DNA of 64,000 nucleotides from Ignavibacteriales bacterium (GTDB lineage: Bacteria; Bacteroidota; Ignavibacteria; Ignavibacteriales; Ignavibacteriaceae): positions 248,001-312,000 of the forward strand of contig DPRR01000006.1 of NCBI GenBank assembly GCA_003538625.1. Reading direction: 5' to 3'. The notes below the pieces were generated by a model. The model saw only the letters and a list, made by a program, of their open reading frames with translations, had not been told where the DNA came from and did no database searches. Positions 46,547 to 53,623 of the stretch are shown in pieces; within the stretch, counting starts at the first letter, position 1, and each line of letters starts with the position of its first letter. The position numbers and the translations under genes are program-made.

Positions 46547-46620
46547 TAGCGGGGGAGGGATTCGAACCCCCGACACGTGGATTATGATTCCACTGCTCTA
46601 ACCTACTGAGCTACCCCGCC
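46547..46620 (-). tRNA. tRNA-Met (anticodon CAT)
   Basis: The minus-strand sequence starts GGCGGGGTAGCTCAG and folds as a full cloverleaf: a seven-pair acceptor stem (G1-U72 wobble), a D arm with AGCTCAG, an anticodon stem GTGGA/TCCAC with loop ATCATAA, and a T arm with GGTTCGAATCC. The anticodon is CAT, so it is an elongator Met tRNA or an Ile2 tRNA modified by TilS; the overall sequence looks more like elongator Met. It is not an initiator: there is no CxA mismatch at the stem end and no GGG/CCC anticodon stem. CCA is not encoded. Confidence 0.93.
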
Positions 46621-46677
46621 GAAAATTTAGGCTGTAAATATAAATCTTTGGCCTTAATTATCAAAAATAACACTTAA

Positions 46678-47667
46678 TTATGCTTTATTGAGGGTTTCCC
46701 AAAGCCGGTCTAATAAAGTTTGCAGCCCTAAACCTGTAGCGGCAGAAAATATCACAACACTTTCTTTAACTTTTTTGATTTTAGTCTTAGCTAATTTATT
46801 TATTTCTTTTTCTTGTTTAAGATCAGCTTTTGAAAGTGATATTATTATTTTTTTATCTACAAGCTTTTTACTGAATTTTTTTAATTCATTATAGAGAGTA
46901 TCAAAATCACTTTGATAATCCTCAGAAGTTATGTCGATCAGGAATAATAAAATTTTTGTTCGTTCAATGTGACGAAGAAATTTTATTCCCAATCCTTTTC
47001 CCTGATGAGCACCTTCAATAATTCCGGGAATATCCGCAACGGTAAAGCTCAGATAATCTTTATACCTCACGATACCAAGATTTGGCTCAAGTGTAGTAAA
47101 AGGATAGTCAGCAATTTTTGGTTTTGCTGCAGATATTTTTGATATAAGCGTGGACTTTCCGGCATTGGGAAATCCAACCAATCCCACATCAGCAATCAGC
47201 TTAAGTTCAAGTATAACTTTTCTATATTCTCCCGGTTTACCATTAGTGGCAAATCTTGGTGTCCGTCTTGTCGGGGTGGCAAAATTACTATTTCCTTTTC
47301 CACCTGTTCCGCCTTTTGCAAAAACTACTTTTTTATTCGCCTCAGAAAGATCAAGTAATAACTCTTCGGTTTCTGCATCCTTTACTATAGTTCCAACAGG
47401 CACTTTAATTATTATGTCTTCACCATTCTTACCATCTTTAAGAGAATTTGCACCTGGTTTACCACTTCCGGCAAAATATTTTTTCTTATATCTAAAATCT
47501 AAAAGTGTAGATAAGTTAGGAAGAGTTTCAAAAATTACGCTGCCGCCTGTACCGCCGTTACCCCCGGAAGGTCCACCTTTAGGAACATATTTTTCCCTTC
47601 TAAATGCCACTGCTCCATCACCGCCATCACCGGATTGCACTTCAATCTTAGCAAAATCTATAAACAT
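46678..47667 (-). CDS. obgE: GTPase ObgE/CgtA
   Basis: Essential ribosome-associated GTPase of 329 residues. The N-terminal Obg fold is glycine-rich (FRREKYVPKGGPSGGNGGTGG, about 22-42). The G domain has GFPNAGKSTLIS (P-loop, about 165-176), DIPGIIEGAHQGKGLG (G3) and SKADLK (G4). No C-terminal extension is present. It shares TAATG with the upstream 601-residue gene, so the two are coupled. Confidence 0.96.
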   Translation of the reverse strand: MFIDFAKIEVQSGDGGDGAVAFRREKYVPKGGPSGGNGGTGGSVIFETLPNLSTLLDFRYKKKYFAGSGKPGANSLKDGKNGEDIIIKVPVGTIVKDAETEELLLDLSEANKKVVFAKGGTGGKGNSNFATPTRRTPRFATNGKPGEYRKVILELKLIADVGLVGFPNAGKSTLISKISAAKPKIADYPFTTLEPNLGIVRYKDYLSFTVADIPGIIEGAHQGKGLGIKFLRHIERTKILLFLIDITSEDYQSDFDTLYNELKKFSKKLVDKKIIISLSKADLKQEKEINKLAKTKIKKVKESVVIFSAATGLGLQTLLDRLWETLNKA

Positions 47668-49472
47668 TATTTTTCCATGTTAAAATATCTCGATACTGCA
47701 TTTGTAAATGCGGAAGCATCACGGTTATGAGGTTTTATTCGGGCATATTTGAAAATATTTTCTAAAATAACAGTAGCGTCTTCATAAGAATTACATTTGG
47801 CAATTTTTTCAACCGTATTTGCAAAGTCTTCACTGTCAGAATTAAAAAGGTTTTTTATAATTCTATCAATTTCTTTTTTAGATAAATAACTAAAAATGTC
47901 TTCGTTTCTTTTACGGATAATTGGAACAGGGATTTCCTCGTCTTCTTTTTTTGAAGAATCTTCCGCTTTACTAAATACTTTCTCAAAATCTATTTTTTCA
48001 ATTGGAATTTCTTCTTCCGATTTTTCATCAATCGTTAACTCCGGTTCCAGTGAAGGCTCATCTACTTCCACCCCTTCATCATCAATAATATCTTCATTAA
48101 GCTTTTTATTTAATGGTGTCAGATCGTCATCAATCGATATTTCAAGTTCGTTATCATAAAAATTTAAAAGATCTTCTTGTTCTTTCTCATCAAGAATAAT
48201 TATCTCATCATCTTTATTTTTTTCTATTTCATCGGTAAGACTGGCAAGAATTTCTTCATCATTTAACTGCTCAGGAGATTGGGGTTCAGTATCGCCATCT
48301 AATTTTTGATATTCCTCTTCCAGAACGTTTTCAGTCGGAATTCTATTTACCTCTGATAAATCATCTTCCAAAACTTCTTCTTTCTTTTCAACAATATCAT
48401 TTATATCGTGAATGTCTTCTGTCAGCTCAAATTTATCAGGCTCGGATTTATTTATTGCATTTTCTAGAATCTCAAATGATTTTTCTTCATCATTTTTATC
48501 ATCAATCGTTTCAGTTTCGGTTATATCCGGCTCTATAACCAAATTACTGTCTTCATTCATCTCATTAAATTCTGGTAATTTCTCTTCATCAGCAGTCTTT
48601 TCGTTTTCGGAATATGATACTGCTGTTTCAAGATCTTCCTTAAGAGGATTTTCAAAATGCTTTTCATCAGCATTATTATTGCCGGCATTCGTCTCCTCAA
48701 CCAATGTTGAATCAATACTTAGAGTTGCATATAAAATTTTTCTAAGCTCTTCAATATCAACCTTCTTTTTTACTGCGCCAGCATAAAATCGTTTTAATCT
48801 AAAAAGCAATTCAGTAAGATTTTTTTCTTTAAGAAAGTTTTCAACAGATTCTACAGATATACTTGATTTATTAAGTCCGCCGATGCTAAAATAATCTGCT
48901 ATTGCAAACAATGCATTATCAACCAGCTTACTTTGATGCAGCATAAATAATTCCCGATCAATCTTATTCATAATAAGTTCAAATTCGGTACTGGAAATAT
49001 TCAGGATTTTTTTCTTTGATACATAAGCCAGAAAAACACTGTTCAGATACTCATAGTAATACGTGTAATTAAGCATCTGTTTAAGTTCATTAACAGAAAC
49101 TGATTTATTATTTCCAAAAATTAATTTTGAAAGCGCCCACTTTGGGCGAACAACATAATTAGCATTGAATGATACGGCCTGCAGTACTATGTTTTTTATA
49201 TCTTCAAATGAAATCTTTTGAGTCTTTTTAATTTCGTTTCCAATAAGTGTAAAATGGTTTGAAATTTCTGTGCCTGAATAATCAAACAAAGAATTCTCAA
49301 TTAGCTTTTTACGGTCTTCAGAAATAAGGTAGTCAATTTCACCTTCTACGTATTTTTTGATCGCCGGGTGCACATCAATTGAAAGGAATTTTTCAACGGT
49401 AATGAAAGATCCCATATCCTTAACTTTGTTAAGTATAAAATCACTTATAAATTTTATTTCGTTTTCAAACAT
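47667..49472 (-). CDS. Large acidic protein of unknown function
   Basis: A 601-residue protein of no recognised family. The N-terminal 250 residues look folded and helical (MFENEIKFISDFILNKVK; many Leu, Ile, Phe, Tyr). Residues about 265-520 are extremely rich in Glu, Asp, Lys and Ser with little hydrophobic content, so probably disordered. The last 80 residues (DIFSYLSKKEIDRIIKNLF to the end) look folded again. There is no signal peptide or transmembrane segment. It sits directly upstream of obgE with a one-base overlap, which suggests a link to Obg or ribosome biology (inference). Confidence 0.7.
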   Translation of the reverse strand: MFENEIKFISDFILNKVKDMGSFITVEKFLSIDVHPAIKKYVEGEIDYLISEDRKKLIENSLFDYSGTEISNHFTLIGNEIKKTQKISFEDIKNIVLQAVSFNANYVVRPKWALSKLIFGNNKSVSVNELKQMLNYTYYYEYLNSVFLAYVSKKKILNISSTEFELIMNKIDRELFMLHQSKLVDNALFAIADYFSIGGLNKSSISVESVENFLKEKNLTELLFRLKRFYAGAVKKKVDIEELRKILYATLSIDSTLVEETNAGNNNADEKHFENPLKEDLETAVSYSENEKTADEEKLPEFNEMNEDSNLVIEPDITETETIDDKNDEEKSFEILENAINKSEPDKFELTEDIHDINDIVEKKEEVLEDDLSEVNRIPTENVLEEEYQKLDGDTEPQSPEQLNDEEILASLTDEIEKNKDDEIIILDEKEQEDLLNFYDNELEISIDDDLTPLNKKLNEDIIDDEGVEVDEPSLEPELTIDEKSEEEIPIEKIDFEKVFSKAEDSSKKEDEEIPVPIIRKRNEDIFSYLSKKEIDRIIKNLFNSDSEDFANTVEKIAKCNSYEDATVILENIFKYARIKPHNRDASAFTNAVSRYFNMEK

Positions 49473-49511
49473 ATAATTTCTCTTCTTGTTTGATTGTGGG
49501 TCTAAAAATAT

Positions 49512-49562
49512 AAAAAAATCCCGATTATGACTAAGCCATACTTATGGCAAAGTTAATCGGGA
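49512..49562 (-). terminator. Terminator of the sdhCAB operon
   Basis: TCCCGATTA (49519-49527) pairs with TAATCGGGA (49554-49562). Inside it, GCCATA and TATGGC form a second stem. On the minus strand it is followed by a run of seven T residues, 33 bases past the sdhB stop codon. Confidence 0.8.
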
Positions 49563-49594
49563 CTGGTTTTATTAAAAATATCTTCTAAAACGTA

Positions 49595-50365
49595 TTAAAC
49601 TTCAACCTCTTTATTTTTGATTTTGGCCATCATAAAATCCCGATTCATTCTGGCAATATTTGTAACGGAAATTCCCTTTGGACATTCTGCCTCACAAGCA
49701 TAAGTATTGGTACAGCTTCCAAAACCAAGTTCATCCATAACCTTTACCATCTTTTCAACTCTAATATATCGTTCCGGCTGTCCCTGCGGTAACAGAGCAT
49801 ATTGCGAAACTTTAGCTGAAACGAACAACATTGCAGATGCATTTTTACAGGCTGCAACACAAGCACCGCATCCGATACAGGCAGCTGCATCCATTGCTAA
49901 GCTTGCAATATCTTTGGGAATTGGAATCATATTACCATCCGGTGTGCCGCCTGTGTTAACTGAAACGTAACCACCTGCCTGCAGAATCTTATCAAAACCG
50001 GAGCGATCAACCATCAAATCTTTAATTACAGGAAATGCTTTTGCTCTAAATGGTTCCACCCAAATTGTTTCACCGTCTTTAAAGTTCCGCATATGAAGCT
50101 GACAGGTCGCGATTTTAGGTAGCGGTCCGTGCGGCTGACCATTAATAACTAATCCGCAGGTTCCGCAAATACCTTCGCGGCAATCGCTTTCAAAATGTAT
50201 AGCTTCTTCACCTTTAGCTTCAAGTGTATTGTTAATTTCATCCAGCATTTCAAGAAAAGATGCATCCGGAGAAACCTGAACTTTGTACTCAGCAAAGCTG
50301 CCAACTGAACCGGCTGATTTTTGTCGCCAGATATTAAGAGTAAGATTTAACTTCTTTGCTTCCAT
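49595..50365 (-). CDS. sdhB: Succinate dehydrogenase/fumarate reductase iron-sulfur subunit
   Basis: Iron-sulfur subunit of 256 residues that carries electrons from FAD to the membrane quinone site. The [2Fe-2S] motif is CREGICGTCGLVINGQ and the later [4Fe-4S]/[3Fe-4S] motifs are CIGCGACVAACKNA and CTNTYACEAECPKG. The last cluster motifs have extra residues, as in the non-classical Bacteroidota/Campylobacterota type. The start overlaps sdhA by one base (TAATG). Direction of the reaction (oxidation of succinate or reduction of fumarate) cannot be set from sequence. Confidence 0.95.
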   Translation of the reverse strand: MEAKKLNLTLNIWRQKSAGSVGSFAEYKVQVSPDASFLEMLDEINNTLEAKGEEAIHFESDCREGICGTCGLVINGQPHGPLPKIATCQLHMRNFKDGETIWVEPFRAKAFPVIKDLMVDRSGFDKILQAGGYVSVNTGGTPDGNMIPIPKDIASLAMDAAACIGCGACVAACKNASAMLFVSAKVSQYALLPQGQPERYIRVEKMVKVMDELGFGSCTNTYACEAECPKGISVTNIARMNRDFMMAKIKNKEVEV

Positions 50366-52275
50366 TATTTGTAACTCCTTATTGCTGGTTTTACATACTC
50401 AAAGTTCAAATCTTCTTTGTGAAGATTCCATTTATTTTCACCTGCAAACTCCCAGGCAGAAACATAAGAGTAGTTCGCGTCATCACGTTTTGCTTCACCG
50501 TCTTCAAATTGATATTCGGTTCGGAAATGTCCGCCGCAGGATTCATTTCTTTCGAGAGCATCTACAGCCATTAACTCTCCGAGTTCAAAATAATCTATTA
50601 ATCTTCCGGCGCGTTCCAGGGTTTGATTTACATCATCGCCGCTGCCGGGAATTGTAACATTTTTCCAAAACTCGGTTTTCAATCTTCGGATTTCTTCAAT
50701 TGCTTCTTTCAGCCCTTTTTCATTTCGCGCCATTCCGACTTTATGCCACATTATTCTACCTAACTCTTTATGGATATCATCAACAGTGCGTTTTCCTTTT
50801 ATTGATAAAAGTTTATCTGTGAGATCTTTTACTTCATTTGCAACTTTATCAAACTCAGGATGATCCGTTTTTACTAATGCAGGTTTATCGCCTGCAAGAT
50901 AATTTCCCATAGTATAAGGAATAACAAAATAACCATCAGCCAAGCCTTGCATAAGTGCAGAAGCACCTAAACGATTTGCCCCGTGATCTGAGAAATTTGC
51001 TTCACCAAGTACAAATAAACCGGGAACATTGCTCATTAAATTATAATCAACCCATAAGCCGCCCATTGTATAATGAGGAGCCGGATAGATCATCATCGGG
51101 GATTTGTAAGGATTTTCACCTGTTATAGTTTCATAGATCTCAAATAAATTTCCATAACGCTCTTCGATTACCTTTTGTCCAAGTCTATTTATAGCATCAC
51201 TAAAATCAAGATAAACCGCATCACCACCTTTAACGCCTCTTCCTTCATCACATACTTCCTTTGCCGCACGCGATGAGATATCTCTCGGGGCAAGATTTCC
51301 GAATGAAGGATATTTTCTTTCAAGATAATAATCTCTTTCATCTTCAGGAATATCAGTAGGATTTCGCATATCACCTTTTTTCTTTGATACCCAAACTCTA
51401 CCATCATTACGCAAAGATTCACTCATTAATGTTAATTTGGATTGTGCATCTCCATGTAAAGGTAAACAAGTTGGATGAATTTGTGTAAAACAGGGATTTG
51501 CAAAATATGCGCCTCGTTTATGTGCACGCCAGATTGCTGTTGCGTTACAGTTCATAGCATTTGTGGATAAGAAGAAAACGTTGGAATATCCGCCGGTTGC
51601 AAGTACAACTGCATGAGCAGAATATTTTTCAATTTCGCCAGTTAATAAATTTCTAACAACAATTCCTTTTGCTGCTCCATCAATAACTACAATATCAAGC
51701 ATTTCTCTTCGTAAGTATAACTTAACCGAACCTTTATCAACTTGTCGATTCAAAGCGCTAACAGCACCGAGTAATAATTGCTGTCCTGTTTGACCTCTGG
51801 CATAAAATGTTCTGGAAACCTGCGCACCGCCGAAAGATCTGTTATCCAACAGTCCACCGTAATCTCTTGCAAAGGGCACGCCTTGTGCAACACATTGATC
51901 AATAATATTTGTACTCACTTCAGCAAGACGATGAACATTAGCTTCACGCGCACGAAAATCGCCGCCTTTAACTGTATCATAAAATAATCTAAAAGTGGAA
52001 TCACCATCATTCTGATAATTTTTTGATGCGTTAATTCCACCTTGAGCGGCAATACTGTGTGCTCTTCTGGCACTATCGTGAAAGGTAAATGATTTAACAT
52101 TGTATCCGAGTTCACCAAGTGATGCAGCTGCAGATGCGCCCGCTAATCCGGTTCCGACTACAATGATATCGAATTTTCTTTTGTTTGCCGGATTAACCAA
52201 TTTCATATTGAATTTATGATTAGTCCATTTTTCGGAAATATTTCCGGCAGGAATTTTAGAATCTAATTTTGTCAT
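50365..52275 (-). CDS. sdhA: Succinate dehydrogenase/fumarate reductase flavoprotein
   Basis: Catalytic subunit of 636 residues with covalent FAD. The N-terminal Rossmann motif is VVGTGLAGASAAASLGELG (about 36-54), with HSIAAQGGINA (FAD attachment histidine in the HSxAAQGG box) and later HPTCLP, RGVKGGDAVYLD and HYTMGGLWVD. It is the middle gene of the sdhC-A-B operon, overlapping both neighbours by one to four bases. The length exceeds the E. coli enzymes, as is common in this group. Confidence 0.96.
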   Translation of the reverse strand: MTKLDSKIPAGNISEKWTNHKFNMKLVNPANKRKFDIIVVGTGLAGASAAASLGELGYNVKSFTFHDSARRAHSIAAQGGINASKNYQNDGDSTFRLFYDTVKGGDFRAREANVHRLAEVSTNIIDQCVAQGVPFARDYGGLLDNRSFGGAQVSRTFYARGQTGQQLLLGAVSALNRQVDKGSVKLYLRREMLDIVVIDGAAKGIVVRNLLTGEIEKYSAHAVVLATGGYSNVFFLSTNAMNCNATAIWRAHKRGAYFANPCFTQIHPTCLPLHGDAQSKLTLMSESLRNDGRVWVSKKKGDMRNPTDIPEDERDYYLERKYPSFGNLAPRDISSRAAKEVCDEGRGVKGGDAVYLDFSDAINRLGQKVIEERYGNLFEIYETITGENPYKSPMMIYPAPHYTMGGLWVDYNLMSNVPGLFVLGEANFSDHGANRLGASALMQGLADGYFVIPYTMGNYLAGDKPALVKTDHPEFDKVANEVKDLTDKLLSIKGKRTVDDIHKELGRIMWHKVGMARNEKGLKEAIEEIRRLKTEFWKNVTIPGSGDDVNQTLERAGRLIDYFELGELMAVDALERNESCGGHFRTEYQFEDGEAKRDDANYSYVSAWEFAGENKWNLHKEDLNFEYVKPAIRSYK

Positions 52276-52949
52276 TGGTTACCTCCGTAGAAAAAGAAAA
52301 AGTAGATGGGCATCGAAGCAAAACCTAATGCCATAATTATTGCGTACAGTGTTCCAATTTTTTGCACGAGTGGAAAATATTTTTTGTGATTCCAACCAAA
52401 GGTTTGAAATGCACTTTGAAATCCATGATTAAGATGAAATCCTAACAACAACACCGCAACTATATATAAAATTACGTACCACCAGATCTGAAAAAATCCC
52501 GTAACTATATCAAAATACTGATGCGTGTTAGCTAATCCCTCCGGATCGTGAACATTAAACCTCCAGAAAAAGGTTGCAAGATGAAGAACCAGAAAAATGA
52601 AAACGATTGACCCGGTAAGAAACATTGTTCTTGAAAATACGTCACTGTTTTCAGGCGAACCATTAATTTTATACGTTACGCCGCGCGCTCTTTTATTTTC
52701 GATCCACAATTTTAGACCATTAAAGATGTGGAGAATAAAAGCTGTAAGCAGAACGAGTTCGATGACTCTTATTAAAGGTTTTATTACATCAAGTGTTAAT
52801 ACATATGCATTAAAAGCACTTGCGCCAAAAAATAAAGTAATATTACCAATCAGGTGAACAACCAGAAAAATAATTAAGAAACTTCCGGTTACGGCCATCA
52901 TAAATTTTTTGCCGATGGAAGAATTTAGAAATTTTAAAAACCAGCCCAT
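52272..52949 (-). CDS. sdhC: Succinate dehydrogenase cytochrome b subunit
   Basis: Membrane anchor of 225 residues with five transmembrane helices. Histidines for two b-type haems lie in VVHLIGNITLF, FILHIFNGLKLW, LVLHLATFFWRF and LLGFHLNHGFQSAF. The single-subunit, dihaem anchor is the B-type found in Bacteroidota and Campylobacterota. It is the first gene of the operon. The upstream gap of about 270 bases before the B12 riboswitch probably carries its promoter. Confidence 0.93.
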   Translation of the reverse strand: MGWFLKFLNSSIGKKFMMAVTGSFLIIFLVVHLIGNITLFFGASAFNAYVLTLDVIKPLIRVIELVLLTAFILHIFNGLKLWIENKRARGVTYKINGSPENSDVFSRTMFLTGSIVFIFLVLHLATFFWRFNVHDPEGLANTHQYFDIVTGFFQIWWYVILYIVAVLLLGFHLNHGFQSAFQTFGWNHKKYFPLVQKIGTLYAIIMALGFASMPIYFFFFYGGNQ

Positions 52950-53220
52950 TAAAAGCTCCTTTTAAATGAAGAATGAATTATAGCTGATGTGCAATTAAAT
53001 TTGTTATTGTGAGAAATGTAAAGATCAAACAAGATTAAAAATGTAACCATTATTAGAAAAAGCATCTTCAATGTGTAAAATTGATAATTAACAATAAATC
53101 CTACATACAACTTAGAAAAAAAAGTTAACCGCTAAAAGTAAAAGCAAAAAAATATTTTAATAAATTCTTCCATCTTAACAGACTGCGGCTTATTTTTACT
53201 TTAGTTCTTTGTAGAATATT
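52950..53220. other. Intergenic region between sdhC and the riboswitch
   Basis: An AT-rich divergent intergenic stretch. It should hold the promoters of sdhCAB (minus) and of the cobalamin-controlled transcript (plus), but no box could be assigned with confidence. No gene, repeat or hairpin was recognised here. Confidence 0.4.
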
Positions 53221-53290
53221 TACGGTGTCCCAACCCCGACATGTCGGGGTAATGGGAAATTATAGGGAAGTACGGTGAGATTAATGTACT

Positions 53291-53364
53291 TGTCATTGCG
53301 AGTCCCCAAAAGGACGAAGCAATCTTTTATACTGAAAGATTGCTTCACTTCGTTCGCAATGACG
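53291..53364. repeat. REP-like inverted repeat, family B copy 1
   Basis: TGTCATTGCGAG at 53291-53302 is mirrored by TTCGCAATGACGA at 53353-53365; GAAGCAATCTTT and AAAGATTGCTTC form an inner stem. The same element occurs at 59530-59626. This copy lies inside the cobalamin riboswitch. Confidence 0.8.
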
Positions 53365-53407
53365 ATTTAAAATCTATTCCGTCGCTGTCGCGCAACTGTG
53401 AATCAAT

Positions 53408-53475
53408 TTACAATGTAAAATGTATAATGTACAATTAAATCAATTGTACATTGTTAATTGATAATTGTTCATTGA
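53408..53475. repeat. AT-rich hairpin repeat inside riboswitch
   Basis: AATGTACAATT (53426-53436) pairs perfectly with AATTGTACATT (53442-53452), flanked by near-repeats of TACAATGTAAAATGTATAATG and AATTGTTCATTG. It occupies the place of the usual third arm of a cobalamin aptamer. The composition resembles dispersed repeats common in Bacteroidota-group genomes. Confidence 0.6.
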
Positions 53476-53510
53476 AAAGCCAGGAGACCTGCCGCAAATA
53501 ATTATTAATC

Positions 53511-53623
53511 AACCTTCGCGAGAAAGGCAGGATTAACGATGGTCCCTCAAAATCTCCATTCGTTTTATCTAAACTTTTTAATACGCGAAGTTACTTTAAC
53601 ACTTTTTAATAGGAGTAACTTCA
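53511..53623 (+). promoter_or_regulatory. Translational expression platform of riboswitch
   Basis: GAAGTTACT (53587-53595) pairs perfectly with AGTAACTTC (53614-53622), which covers part of the ribosome binding site AGGAG (53611-53615) and ends one base before the btuB start codon. The alternative partner CTTCGCG (53514-53520) pairs perfectly with CGCGAAG (53584-53590), using the same GAAG. CCTGCC in the B12 box can also pair with GGCAGG (53526-53531). The two states are mutually exclusive, as in a translational switch. Confidence 0.65.

Larger units (their letters stand above)
53221..53495 (+). promoter_or_regulatory. Cobalamin riboswitch aptamer with repeat insertions
   Basis: The classic conserved pieces occur in order: TACGGTGTCCC (53221-53231), a CCCCGACATGTCGGGG hairpin (53234-53249), TATAGGGAAGTACGGTGAGA (53261-53280), GCTGTCGCGCAACTGTGA (53384-53401), and the B12 box AAGCCAGGAGACCTGCC (53477-53493). 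The spacing is odd: about 90 bases of a REP-like palindrome separate the second-last pair, and an AT-rich hairpin repeat replaces the usual GCCACTG arm before the B12 box. It lies upstream of a BtuB-like receptor, so it should repress uptake when cobalamin is plentiful. Confidence 0.88.

Noticed and set aside
47150..47683. 177-residue plus-strand frame rich in Pro/Leu
   Set aside because: It is the antisense shadow of obgE, whose Gly-rich region leaves the opposite strand open.
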